Shown here piece after piece: positions 30,922-39,024 of a stretch of 46,680 nt of DNA. The notes beneath the pieces are model-generated. The model ran no database searches, was not told the origin of the DNA, and saw nothing but the letters and a program-made list of their open reading frames with translations. The stretch comes from Nonomuraea ceibae. GTDB taxonomy: Bacteria; Actinomycetota; Actinomycetes; Streptosporangiales; Streptosporangiaceae. Position 1 is the first letter of the stretch. Each line of letters starts with the position of its first letter. The position numbers and the translations under genes were made by a program. The DNA is taken from NCBI RefSeq assembly GCF_019396325.1, contig NZ_JAHKRO010000075.1, positions 1 through 46,680 of the forward strand, given 5' to 3'.

Positions 30922-33148
30922 CGAGGGCGCGGCCGGTGGGGGTCGAGCGGTCGGTGCAGCCGGCGACGGGGCCCTCGTACAGCACGCTCCCGCCGTGCCG
31001 GCCCGGCCCCGGCCCGAGGTCCACGAGCCAGTCGGCCTGCCGGACGACGTCCAGGTTGTGCTCGATGACGACCACGGTGTGCCCCTGCGCGACGAGGTCG
31101 CCGAGGACGCGCAGGAGCGTGCCGACGTCGCTCGGGTGCAGGCCGGTCGTCGGCTCGTCGAGCACGTACACGGTGGGCCGCGCCGACTCCCGGAGCTCCT
31201 TGGCGATCTTGACGCGCTGGCACTCCCCGCCTGACAGCGTGCTCAGCGACTGCCCCAGGCGCAGGTAGCCGAGGCCGACGGCGGAGAGCTGGCGCAGCGC
31301 GTCCGCGATGGCCCGGTCGGGCAGCCGGTCGACGGCCTCGGCGATGGTGAGGTCGTCGACGTCGGCGATCGACAGCCCGTCCACGGTGTGGGCCAGGACC
31401 TCCGGGGTGAACCGGCGGCCCTCGCAGGTCTCGCACCGGACCTCCTGGCCGTCCATGAACGCCAGGTCGGTGTAGATCACGCCGAGCCCCTTGCACGCCG
31501 GGCAGGCGCCCTCGGAGTTGGCGCTGAACAGCGCGGCCGGGACGCCGTTGCGCCGGGCGAACAGCCTGCGGATCGCCGGGGCGATCCCGGTGTAGGTGAT
31601 CGGGGTCGAGCGGCGGTTCGCGCTGACCGGCCGCTGGTCGATCACCGTGGCGTCGTGCTGGGCGACCAGCTCGTGGGCCAGGCTGGACTTGCCCGACCCG
31701 GCGACCCCGGTGAACACAGTCAGCACGCCTGTGGGGATCCGTACGGTGAGGTCGCGCAGGTTGTTGCGGGAGGCGCCCGCCACCGTGAGGTGGCCCGTCG
31801 CCTGCCTAGGGGCGGTGTTGACGGGCAGCCGCCGGGCCAGGGCGCGGCCGGTTGGCGTGTCCGCCTCCCGCAACCGGTCGAACGGCCCCTGGAAGACGAG
31901 CCGCCCGCCGCCCGCGCCGGCGCCGGGCCCGATCTCGACGACCTGGTCGGCGTGCGCCATGACGGCGGGGTCGTGCTCGACGACGAGCACGGTGTTGCCC
32001 GTGTCGCGCAGCCGCTCCAGCAGCTCGATCATGGACTCCACGTCGGTCGGGTGCAGGCCCACGGTCGGCTCGTCGACCACGTACGTCATCTCGGCGAGGC
32101 TGGAGCCCAGGTGCTTGACCATCTTGATCCGCTGCGACTCGCCGCCGGACAGCGTCGTGGTCGCCCGGCCGAGCGTGAGGTAGCCGAGCCCGATCGTGAC
32201 CATCGCCTCCAGCCGTTCCACCAGGGCGGCGACGACGGGCGCGACGCCGGGGGAGTCGATGGTGCGGACCAGGGCGGCGAGCTCGGTGATCTCCATGCGG
32301 GACAGCTCGCCGATCGTGCGGCCGAGCACGGTGGCCGTCCTGGCGGCCTTGGCGAGCCGGTCGCCGCCGCACTCGGGGCAGGTCCCGGCGCGGGTGAAGC
32401 GCCGGATGGCCTCCTGCTTGCGCTCGGACAGGTTGTCGGAGGTGTGCAGGTAGATGCGTTCGAACCGCTCGACGACGCCCTCGTAGTCCCGGGGCGGCCT
32501 GCTGCCGAGCGAGGCCGCGGCCTCGCCGCCGTACAGCAGCGCCTCGCGTTCGGCCGGGGTCCAGTCGCGGAGCGGGGTGTGGGCGTCGAAGGCGCCGATG
32601 TCGGCGTACCGGGAGTACCAGTAGCCGCCGTTGCCGAAGCCGGGCAGCAGGATCGCGCCCTCGGCCAGGGACTTGTCCAGGTCGAGGAAGCGGTCGACCG
32701 CGCTGACCACCACCTCGCCGAGCCCGGAGCAGGTGGGGCACATGCCGGCGGGCTCGTTGAAGGAGAACCGGTTCGACTCGCCCACGTACGGGCTGCTGAG
32801 GCGGGAGAACAGAAGCCGCAGGTACGTCCACGCGTCCGTGATCGTGCCGACCGTCGAGCGGGCGTTGCCGCCGATGCGCCGCTGGTCGATGACGACCACG
32901 GGGGTCAGGCCGCCGATGTGCTCGACGTCAGGGCGCGTCCACTTCGGCAGCCGGTTGCGGGCGAACGGCGGGAACGTCTCGTTGAGCTGGTGGCCCGCCT
33001 CGGCGGCGATCGTGTCGAACACCAGCGACGACTTGCCCGAGCCGGACACGCCCGCGAACACGACCAGCCGGTTGCGCGGGATGTCGACGTCCAGACCGGC
33101 CAGGTTGTTCGTCCGGGCTCCACGAAGGGTGATGGTGCGCGCTGTCAT
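30914..33148 (-). CDS. UvrA-like ABC ATPase (UvrA2/DrrC type)
   Basis: A 744-residue protein with two ABC ATPase halves of UvrA type: Walker A GVSGSGKSS (33-41) and GVAGSGKSS, signatures LSGGESQR and LSGGECQR, and zinc-binding CxxC pairs in 'CPTCSGLGE', 'CPECGGDR', 'CPACKGLG' and 'CETCEGRR'. It is about 200 residues shorter than housekeeping UvrA and appears to lack the UvrB-binding insertion, as in UvrA2 and the daunorubicin-resistance protein DrrC. The expected role is removal of intercalating drugs from DNA or DNA-damage tolerance. TAGCGT six bases before the ATG suggests a leaderless mRNA. It is divergent from a WYL regulator. Confidence 0.92.
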   Translation of the reverse strand: MTARTITLRGARTNNLAGLDVDIPRNRLVVFAGVSGSGKSSLVFDTIAAEAGHQLNETFPPFARNRLPKWTRPDVEHIGGLTPVVVIDQRRIGGNARSTVGTITDAWTYLRLLFSRLSSPYVGESNRFSFNEPAGMCPTCSGLGEVVVSAVDRFLDLDKSLAEGAILLPGFGNGGYWYSRYADIGAFDAHTPLRDWTPAEREALLYGGEAAASLGSRPPRDYEGVVERFERIYLHTSDNLSERKQEAIRRFTRAGTCPECGGDRLAKAARTATVLGRTIGELSRMEITELAALVRTIDSPGVAPVVAALVERLEAMVTIGLGYLTLGRATTTLSGGESQRIKMVKHLGSSLAEMTYVVDEPTVGLHPTDVESMIELLERLRDTGNTVLVVEHDPAVMAHADQVVEIGPGAGAGGGRLVFQGPFDRLREADTPTGRALARRLPVNTAPRQATGHLTVAGASRNNLRDLTVRIPTGVLTVFTGVAGSGKSSLAHELVAQHDATVIDQRPVSANRRSTPITYTGIAPAIRRLFARRNGVPAALFSANSEGACPACKGLGVIYTDLAFMDGQEVRCETCEGRRFTPEVLAHTVDGLSIADVDDLTIAEAVDRLPDRAIADALRQLSAVGLGYLRLGQSLSTLSGGECQRVKIAKELRESARPTVYVLDEPTTGLHPSDVGTLLRVLGDLVAQGHTVVVIEHNLDVVRQADWLVDLGPGPGRHGGSVLYEGPVAGCTDRSTPTGRALAG

Positions 33149-33154
33149 GCCGTC

Positions 33155-33160
33155 ACGCTA
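33155..33160 (-). promoter_or_regulatory. -10 box of leaderless uvrA-like gene
   Basis: TAGCGT on the gene strand ends six bases before ATG 33148. There is no Shine-Dalgarno sequence, so transcription probably begins at or next to the start codon. A clear -35 was not identified. Confidence 0.45.
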
Positions 33161-33209
33161 CGAGCAGATGTGGCCGGATTCTGACCGCGTCCGATGGCAG
33201 GATCGAGGC

Positions 33210-34172
33210 ATGGCGGACGTCACCGAGCGCATGCTGGCCCTGCTGTCGACGCTGCAGACCGGGCGGCCGTTCGGCGGGGAGGAGCTGGCCCGGCGGCTCG
33301 GCGTCAGCCCGCGCACGCTGCGCCGCGACGTCGACCGGCTGCGCGGCTACGGCTACCCCGTCGAGACCCAGCCAGGGCCCGGCGGCTACTACCGGCTCGC
33401 GGCCGGGCGCACGATGCCGCCGCTCGTCCTCGACGACGACGAGGCGGTGGCCACGCTGCTGGCGCTCGCCTCGCTCGCCGCCGTCGGGGCGGCGGCCGAG
33501 GGCGGGATCGACGACGCCGCGACCCGCGCGTACGGCAAGCTGGACCAGTTCCTGCCCGCCCGGCTGCGCCCGCGCGTCGCGGCGGTGCGGGCCAGCCTGG
33601 AGACGAGCCCGCAACGCGCGCCGAGCGTGCCCGCCCAGCAGCTCGCGCTGGTCGCCGACGCGATCGCGCGCCGCGAGGTCCTGTCGTTCGCCTACACGGA
33701 CGCGCGCGGCGGCCGGAGCGAGCGGCGGGTGGAGCCGTACCGGCAGATCCACCACCTGCTGCGCTGGTACGTGCTCGGCTGGGATCTCGGGCGCGGCGAC
33801 TGGCGGGTGTTCCGCCTCGACCGGGTCACCGGCGCGACCGGCACCGGCGACCGCTACGAGCCGCGCCCGCTGCCCGCCGAGTCGGCCACCGACTACCTGC
33901 GGCAGGGGATCAACCGGGACAAGCAGGACGTCAGCGTCCTGGTGGACGCCCCGGCCGCCGCGGTGCTCGACGCGCTGAAGTTCCAGGACGCCGAGGTCCG
34001 CGCGCTGGACGACGGGCGGACCGGCGTCAGCCTCGCGCTGGACTCCTGGCAGTGGCTGATCCTCAACCTCGCCTTCCTGGACGCCGACTTCCGGATCACC
34101 GCGGGCCCGGAGTTCACCGCGGGCTGCCGTGCCTTCGCCGCTCGGCTCCTGGCCGCGACCGAGCCGGACTGA
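33210..34172 (+). CDS. WYL-domain transcriptional regulator (YafY/DeoR-like HTH)
   Basis: A 320-residue regulator. The N-terminal winged helix (about 1-60) reads 'LLSTLQTGRPFGGEELARRLGVS' and 'RTLRRDVDRLRGYGYPVE'. The WYL domain (about 140-235) includes 'LSFAYTDARGGRSERRVEPYR', 'RWYVLGWDLGRGDWRVFRLDRV' and the WCX tail. WYL regulators sense nucleic acids or nucleotides and often control DNA-damage genes, which fits the divergent UvrA-like gene 61 bp away. CAGGAT six bases upstream of ATG 33210 suggests a leaderless transcript. It may repress itself and the UvrA paralogue. Confidence 0.9.
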   Translation: MADVTERMLALLSTLQTGRPFGGEELARRLGVSPRTLRRDVDRLRGYGYPVETQPGPGGYYRLAAGRTMPPLVLDDDEAVATLLALASLAAVGAAAEGGIDDAATRAYGKLDQFLPARLRPRVAAVRASLETSPQRAPSVPAQQLALVADAIARREVLSFAYTDARGGRSERRVEPYRQIHHLLRWYVLGWDLGRGDWRVFRLDRVTGATGTGDRYEPRPLPAESATDYLRQGINRDKQDVSVLVDAPAAAVLDALKFQDAEVRALDDGRTGVSLALDSWQWLILNLAFLDADFRITAGPEFTAGCRAFAARLLAATEPD

Positions 34173-34176
34173 CCGA

Positions 34177-34917
34177 TCACACCAGCCCGGCGGCCAGCAG
34201 GAAGATCGCGATCCCGTGGGCGAGCGCGGCGGTGGTGACCCCGTGGCGCACGCGCAGGAACGCGCAGATCAGCCCTTCGTACAGGGTGAAGGCCAGCAGC
34301 GGCCAGCCGGCGTCGGTGACCGTCGAGGCGAGGAAGGCGTGGCAGGCGGCGAACAGCAGCGCCGACAGCAGGGCGGCGCGGGTGGCGTCCAGGCGCTGTT
34401 CGAGCCGTCCCTGGAGGAAGCCGCGGAACAGCACCTCCTCGGCGAGGTTGCCCGACAGGCTGAACAGCAGCAGCACTGGCAGCAGCGCGACCGCGACCGC
34501 GCCGCCGCGCCCGTCCAGGGGTGTGGTCAGCGACAGCAGCAGCACCGGCGCGGCGGCCAGCGCGCCGCCGCCCGCGCCCCACACGACCGTGCCGGGGCCG
34601 AAGCGCCCCCAGCGCACCAGCGACCGCAGCCCGGCGTCCAGCCGCAGCACCGCGACCGTCGCCGCCACCGTGCCCAGCCCGAACACCACCAGGACGCCCG
34701 CCTGGTCGGTGAAGCGCAGCCACGGGACCGCCCCCGCCGTGCCGATCCGCCAGAACCCGAGCGGGGTCATCGCGTCCCTGATCAAGATGAAGGCGAGCAC
34801 GAGCGCCATGACGCGCGCGAGCGGGTCGCGCTCACCGCGCGCCAGCGCGTAACAGCCGCCGATCAGGAGCAGGCCGGGCAGCACCCGGGCGCCGTAGGCG
34901 AGGAGTTCGGGCAGCAC
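34177..34917 (-). CDS. CPBP-family intramembrane metalloprotease
   Basis: A 246-residue membrane protein with about seven or eight hydrophobic segments. The CPBP/Abi motifs are present: E160-E161-x3-R165 in 'AEEVLFRGFLQGRLEQRL', H193 in 'LLFAACHAFLA' and H234 in 'AALAHGIAIFL'. The family includes Rce1-type prenyl-protein proteases and bacteriocin self-immunity proteins. The substrate is unknown. It starts on a GTG after GGAGCC. It converges on the WYL gene with a 4-nt gap and is divergent from the TetR gene, so the TetR operator region could also control it. Confidence 0.88.
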   Translation of the reverse strand: MLPELLAYGARVLPGLLLIGGCYALARGERDPLARVMALVLAFILIRDAMTPLGFWRIGTAGAVPWLRFTDQAGVLVVFGLGTVAATVAVLRLDAGLRSLVRWGRFGPGTVVWGAGGGALAAAPVLLLSLTTPLDGRGGAVAVALLPVLLLFSLSGNLAEEVLFRGFLQGRLEQRLDATRAALLSALLFAACHAFLASTVTDAGWPLLAFTLYEGLICAFLRVRHGVTTAALAHGIAIFLLAAGLV

Positions 34918-34958
34918 AGAGGGCTCCGTTCACGAGGGGAGAGCGAAACGCCTTCAAT

Positions 34959-34993
34959 AATGCGAGCTATTCTCAGTTTTCGGTACTCGCATT
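34959..34993. promoter_or_regulatory. Candidate TetR operator
   Basis: AATGCGAG (34959-34966) and CTCGCATT (34986-34993) are perfect 8-bp arms with a 19-nt A/T-rich spacer. They lie in the divergent region between the CPBP and TetR genes, just before the TetR ribosome site. This is a likely autoregulatory operator. Confidence 0.55.
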
Positions 34994-35001
34994 GGAGGGT
35001 C

Positions 35002-35631
35002 GTGCTCACACCCCGTAAACAGCCACGCCAGCAGCGCTCCAGGCAGACGGTCGCGGCGATCCTGGAGGCGGCGGCTCAGCTTTTCCAGAGGCACGGCTAC
35101 GCCGGCGCCACCACGAACAAGATCGCCGAACGCGCCGGGGTGTCCATCGGGTCGCTGTACCAGTACTTCCCGAACAAGGACGCGCTGCTGGTGGCGCTGG
35201 CCGAGCACTACCTCGCCGAGAGCGCCGACCGGGTCGCGCAGGTCTTCGCCGGCGCGGCCGGGCGGCGGCCGTCCCTGTCGGCCCTGCTCACCGACCTGGT
35301 GGAGGGCGTGGCCGCGCTGCACACCGACCGGCCGGATTTGCACCGGCTGCTGTACGACCACGTCCCCCGCACCCCCGGCCTGGTCGCCCGCTTCCGGGAC
35401 GCCGAGCGCCGGATCGCCCGCGCGCTGGCGGCCGAGCTGCGCCGCCTCGGAGCCGGTGGCCCCGATCCCGAGCTGAACGCGCTGCTGGCCGTCCAGGGCA
35501 TCGAGGCCCAGTTGCACGGCGCGCTGCTCGACCCGCCGGACGGCCCCGGCCACGTCAGGGCGGTGGTGATGCTGTGGGAGCGCGCGCTCTCGGTACCCCC
35601 AGAGGGTATAGGATCTGGGCATGACTCCTGA
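35002..35631 (+). CDS. TetR-family transcriptional regulator
   Basis: A 209-residue regulator. The helix-turn-helix lies at about residues 35-57 ('GATTNKIAERAGVSIGSLYQ', then 'YFPNKDALL'). The C-terminal helical domain would bind a ligand. GTG 35002 has GGAGGG five to ten bases upstream. The 8-bp inverted repeat just before it suggests autoregulation, and the divergent CPBP protease and the downstream GNAT gene (11-nt overlap) are the nearest targets. The ligand is unknown. Confidence 0.9.
   Translation: MLTPRKQPRQQRSRQTVAAILEAAAQLFQRHGYAGATTNKIAERAGVSIGSLYQYFPNKDALLVALAEHYLAESADRVAQVFAGAAGRRPSLSALLTDLVEGVAALHTDRPDLHRLLYDHVPRTPGLVARFRDAERRIARALAAELRRLGAGGPDPELNALLAVQGIEAQLHGALLDPPDGPGHVRAVVMLWERALSVPPEGIGSGHDS
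35609..35614 (+). promoter_or_regulatory. -10 box for GNAT gene inside TetR coding end
   Basis: TATAGGAT (35607-35614) ends six bases before ATG 35621, a spacing that fits a leaderless mRNA. It would let the GNAT gene be transcribed apart from the TetR gene. Confidence 0.45.
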
Positions 35632-36292
35632 GCGAAGGCTGCACGAGCATCTGACCCGGTGGCTCGGAGCCTGGCCGCCCGGCGGGCCGCTGGACGTCGT
35701 CGCCCATCCCGGGCGCGCGCTGCCCGCGTGGGACGGCGCGATCCATCCCGTGCTCGGGGTCGGCGGTCCCGGCGGGGGCGTGCTCTCGGTGCTGCCCGAG
35801 CACGCCGAGGAGGTCGCGAAGCTGCACGCCGACGACCCCGGCGGCTTCGGGCCGCGGGTCCCCGCGCTGCTCGGGCCGCCCGCCCGCGCCTGGTTCACCG
35901 CCGTCTACCGCTGGACGGCCCGGCCCGCGCCGCTGCCCGACGCCGGGGTGTGGGTGCCCGCCACCGATCCGGAGGTGCCCGAGTGGCTGCGGCCCTTCGG
36001 CGGCGAGGTGCTGGTGGCGCGCGACCCGCGCACGGGCGCGCACCTGGCCGGCGTGGGCGTCAAACGGCACGACCACCACGGGCGCGAGCTGGCCGTGGTG
36101 ACCGAGCCCCGGGCGCAGGGGCGCGGGCTCGCCCGGCGGCTCGTCGCCCAGGCGGCGCGCCGGGTGCTCGACGAGGGGGCCGTGCCCACGTACATGCACG
36201 CGCCCGGCAACCTGGCCTCCGCGGCGGTCGCCGCCGCGGCCGGGTTCCCCGACCTGGGCTGGACGGCCTTCGGCGTCAGCGCCGCCCGGTAG
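35621..36292 (+). CDS. GNAT-family N-acetyltransferase
   Basis: A 223-residue protein. The GNAT core is in its C-terminal half: 'LAVVTEPRAQGRGLARRLVA' is the acetyl-CoA pyrophosphate loop (R/Q-x-x-G-x-G/A), followed by 'AARRVLDEGAVPTYMHAPGN', the FR47-like pattern. The first half resembles the N-terminal arm of two-domain GNATs. It overlaps the TetR gene by 11 nt and also has its own TATAGGAT box. Substrate unknown. A drug- or small-molecule-modifying role under TetR control is possible. Confidence 0.85.
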   Translation: MTPERRLHEHLTRWLGAWPPGGPLDVVAHPGRALPAWDGAIHPVLGVGGPGGGVLSVLPEHAEEVAKLHADDPGGFGPRVPALLGPPARAWFTAVYRWTARPAPLPDAGVWVPATDPEVPEWLRPFGGEVLVARDPRTGAHLAGVGVKRHDHHGRELAVVTEPRAQGRGLARRLVAQAARRVLDEGAVPTYMHAPGNLASAAVAAAAGFPDLGWTAFGVSAAR

Positions 36293-36300
36293 AGACGGCG

Positions 36301-36332
36301 ACAGCCCCCCGTCCCGGAGGACGAGGGGCTGT
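36301..36332. terminator. Strong bidirectional hairpin between GNAT and csp
   Basis: ACAGCCCCCCGTCC pairs with GGACGAGGGGCTGT (13 of 14 pairs) around a 4-nt CGGA loop. It lies between the convergent GNAT and cold-shock genes. There is no long T run, as is usual for actinomycete terminators. Confidence 0.7.
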
Positions 36333-36348
36333 CTTCACGCTCTGCGGA

Positions 36349-36552
36349 TCAGAGAACGGTCACGCCGACGGCCTGGGGGCCCTTGGCGCCCTGGTTGATG
36401 TCGAACTCGACGCGCTGGTTCTCCTCCAGGCTGCGGAAGCCGCCCGACTGGATCTCGGAGAAGTGGACGAACACGTCCGCGCCGCCGCCGTCGACGGCGA
36501 TGAAGCCGAAGCCCTTGTCAGCGTTGAACCACTTCACAGTGCCCTGTGCCAT
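36349..36552 (-). CDS. cspA: Cold-shock domain protein (CspA family)
   Basis: A 67-residue single-stranded nucleic-acid chaperone. RNP1 is KGFGFI (13-18) and RNP2 is VFVHF (27-31). The opening 'MAQGTVKWFNADKGFGF' and the end 'GPQAVGVTVL' are canonical. GAGGAG lies about nine bases before the ATG. The 201 bases upstream to the next gene include a probable 5' leader, typical of csp mRNAs, but I could not place the promoter or a cold-box. The gene stands alone and ends at the strong hairpin. Confidence 0.95.
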   Translation of the reverse strand: MAQGTVKWFNADKGFGFIAVDGGGADVFVHFSEIQSGGFRSLEENQRVEFDINQGAKGPQAVGVTVL

Positions 36553-36753
36553 TGCGTTGTCTCCTCGTCAGAGATGGGTGACCCGCGGGATCGCGGATCG
36601 CCGGCCGGGGTTGTCTTTGCTGCGACCGCACCATCTCTCAAGAAGAAACAGCCGCCCGCCCGAAGGCGTGCGGGGCAAACCACATACACGGAACTGACCC
36701 GGCTGTTCTGTACAACGGCGGCGGCTCGCCGGTCATTCCCGGACCGCGTCCGA

Positions 36754-37917
36754 TCAGGTGGACGGGGGGAGGGCCACGGTGACGCGGAGGCCGCCGTCCG
36801 GGTTCGGGACGGCCTCCACGCGCCCGCCGTGGGCGGCGGTGATGGCGGCGACGATCGACAGCCCGAGCCCCGCGCCGCCCGCCGAGCCGGTCCGGTCCGG
36901 GTCGAGCCTGCGGAACGGCTCGAACAGCTCGCCGGCCCTGCCCGGCGGGACGAGCGGGCCGGTGTTGCCGACGATCAGCCCGGCGGCCGGGGACAGCTCG
37001 ACCAGGACGCGCCCGCCCCGATGGTTGTGCCGGACGGCGTTCTCCACCAGGTTGGCCACCAGCCGGGTGAGCATCACCTCGTCGCCCGCCACGACGACCG
37101 GGCCACCGGTGACGGAGACGGCGACCGTGACGTCCTTGTCCCGCGCCGCCGGCGACTGCTCCGCGACGACCTGCTCGACCACGGCCGCCAGGTCCACCGG
37201 CGCGGGCGCGTCGAGGCCGCGCTCGCCCTGGGCCAGCACGAGCAGGCCGTCGATGAGCCGCTCGGACCGCTCGGTGTTGCGCAGCAGTTCGGCCCGGATC
37301 CAGGCCAGCCGTTCCGGCGAGGGGTCGGCCAGGCCGACCTCGACGGCGGTGCGCTGGATGGCGAGCGGCGTGCGCAGCTCGTGCGAGGCGTTGGCGACGA
37401 ACCGGCGCTGACCGGCCACCGCGCGCTCCAGCCGGTCGAGCATGGCGTCGAAGGTGTCGGCCAGCTCCTTGAGCTCGTCCTGCGGCCCGGTCAGCGCGAT
37501 GCGCTCGTGCAGCGTCGACAGCGACAGCCTGCGGGCGGTGGCGGTGATGCGGTGCAGCGGGCGCAGCAGCCGCCCGGTGAGCCACCAGCACACCGCGAAC
37601 GCCAGCAGCGCGATCGCGACGAACGTGACGAGCGTGATGACCCGCTGTGAGTCCACCAGCTCCTGTTCGAGCTCGTCCGCCCGGACGAACGTCTCCACCC
37701 CGGGCGGGGGCAGGCAGGGGGAGCCCGGCTCGCACGGCCCGTCGGCCTTCCGCCGGACCGCCACGTCCTGGAGGTTCCTGCCGACGGCGTCCCCCTGGAG
37801 CCGCTGCGCCACCACCAGCGCCCCCAGCGTGATGACCGTGAAGATCCCGCCGTACAGCAGCGTCATCCGGGCCCGCACCGAGAGGCGGCCCAGCGGCCGG
37901 ATCCGCCGCGGTCTCAC
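36754..37917 (-). CDS. Two-component sensor histidine kinase (HAMP-HisKA)
   Basis: A 387-residue kinase. Membrane segments at about 20-37 and 93-112 flank a short external loop with a Cys pair ('PCEPGSPCLP'). A HAMP linker follows. The phosphoacceptor is H179 in 'FVANASHELRTPLAIQR'. The ATPase domain has the N-box 'LVANLVENAVRHN' and G-boxes around 'IVGNTGPLVP' and 'GGAGLGLSIVAAI'. The GTG overlaps the stop of the OmpR regulator (GTGA). The signal is unknown. The cysteine-bearing loop could sense redox or an envelope ligand. Confidence 0.93.
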   Translation of the reverse strand: MRPRRIRPLGRLSVRARMTLLYGGIFTVITLGALVVAQRLQGDAVGRNLQDVAVRRKADGPCEPGSPCLPPPGVETFVRADELEQELVDSQRVITLVTFVAIALLAFAVCWWLTGRLLRPLHRITATARRLSLSTLHERIALTGPQDELKELADTFDAMLDRLERAVAGQRRFVANASHELRTPLAIQRTAVEVGLADPSPERLAWIRAELLRNTERSERLIDGLLVLAQGERGLDAPAPVDLAAVVEQVVAEQSPAARDKDVTVAVSVTGGPVVVAGDEVMLTRLVANLVENAVRHNHRGGRVLVELSPAAGLIVGNTGPLVPPGRAGELFEPFRRLDPDRTGSAGGAGLGLSIVAAITAAHGGRVEAVPNPDGGLRVTVALPPST

Positions 37918-38567
37918 AAGCGGTACCCGGCGCCCGGCACGGTGACGATGACCGGTGGCAGGCCCAGCTTGGCGCGCAGCTTGCTCACCGTCACCTTCAC
38001 GACCGTGGTGAACGGGTCCGTCTGCTCGTCCCAGGCGCGTTCCAGCAGCTCCTCGGCGCTGACGGCGGTGCCGCGCGCCCGCATCAGCACCTCCAGCACC
38101 CCGTACTCCTTGCGCGACAGCGCCAGCGGGCGGCCGTCGCGGAACGCCTCGCGGGCGCCGGTGTCCAGGGTGATGCCGGCGTGCTCCAGCACCGGCGGCA
38201 GCGGCGGCCCGGACCGCCGGGCGAGCGCGCCGACCCGGGCCGCCAGCTCGTCGAAGGCGAACGGCTTGGGCAGGTAGTCGTCGGCGCCCAGGTTCAGGCC
38301 GGCGACGCGGTCGTGCACCGTGCCCGAGGCGGTCAGCATGAGGATGCGCACCGGGTCGCCGCGCTGGGCCAGCTCCTGGCAGATGTCGTCACCGTGCCGC
38401 CGGGGCAGGTCGCGGTCCAGGACCAGCACGTCGTAGGCGCCGGCCGCGAGCCGCTCCAGCGCGTCCGCGCCGTCGTAGGCGACGTCGACCGTCATCGCCC
38501 GCCCGCGCAGCCCCTCGGCCACGAGATCCGCCAGGACCCGCTCGTCCTCGGCCACCAGAATTCGCAT
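37914..38567 (-). CDS. OmpR/PhoB-family response regulator
   Basis: A 217-residue regulator. The receiver has 'LVAEDE' and the phosphorylatable D51 in 'VLVLDRDLP', T in 'MLTASG' and K in 'YLPKPF'. The C-terminal winged helix shows 'LDTGAREAFRDGRPLALSRKEY' and 'VVKVTVSKLRAKLG'. Its stop overlaps the start of the kinase gene, so both are made together. Nearby candidate targets are the DUF3817 gene and the M50 protease, but nothing in the sequence proves this. Confidence 0.93.
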   Translation of the reverse strand: MRILVAEDERVLADLVAEGLRGRAMTVDVAYDGADALERLAAGAYDVLVLDRDLPRRHGDDICQELAQRGDPVRILMLTASGTVHDRVAGLNLGADDYLPKPFAFDELAARVGALARRSGPPLPPVLEHAGITLDTGAREAFRDGRPLALSRKEYGVLEVLMRARGTAVSAEELLERAWDEQTDPFTTVVKVTVSKLRAKLGLPPVIVTVPGAGYRL

Positions 38568-38609
38568 GGTGGCATTCCCGCAGATCGGTGGTAAGAGCGC
38601 GGTTAACGC

Positions 38610-38906
38610 TCAGGCGAGCTGGCGGGCCTCCGTGCGCCCCGCCATCCGCCGCTCGAACCAGATCGAGGTGAACGGGGGCACCGCGCACGCCAGGCCGAGC
38701 ACGATCGTGCCCCGGCTCCAGCCCGCCTCCCGCGCCGACAGGATCACACCGAGCCCGTACAGCACGAACAGCGCGCCGTGGATCGGCCCGAACACCTTCA
38801 CGCCGAGCTCGCCGGTCTCGGTCACGTACTTGAAGAACATCCCGACGAGCAGCCCGGCCCACGAGCACGCCTCGGCCACCGCCACGATCCGGAACCAGCG
38901 CAGCAC
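38610..38906 (-). CDS. DUF3817 family small membrane protein
   Basis: A 98-residue protein with three hydrophobic segments. 'AEACSWAGLLVGMFFKYV', 'GPIHGALFVLYGLGVIL' and 'VPPFTSIWFERRM' match the DUF3817/YdzA-like pattern. The function of the family is unknown. It is read from GTG 38906. A perfect 17-bp palindrome lies 34 bp upstream, and the two-component system follows 42 bp downstream in the same direction. Confidence 0.85.
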   Translation of the reverse strand: MLRWFRIVAVAEACSWAGLLVGMFFKYVTETGELGVKVFGPIHGALFVLYGLGVILSAREAGWSRGTIVLGLACAVPPFTSIWFERRMAGRTEARQLA

Positions 38907-38939
38907 GCCCCCACCACTTTCATCCGATTTTCGCGCTCA

Positions 38940-38956
38940 CTCTACAGCCTGTAGAG
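38940..38956. promoter_or_regulatory. 17-bp palindromic operator candidate
   Basis: CTCTACAGCCTGTAGAG has perfect 8-bp arms around a single C. It lies in the A/T-enriched segment upstream of the DUF3817 gene. Its compact symmetric form suits a dimeric TetR-, MarR- or BlaI-type repressor. The regulator is not identified. Confidence 0.5.
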
Positions 38957-39024
38957 GACGGCGGGCGCAGTCACTCCGCCGCGGGGACCTCGCCGTACGG
39001 GGGCGTCACCGCCCGGGAGCGCCG

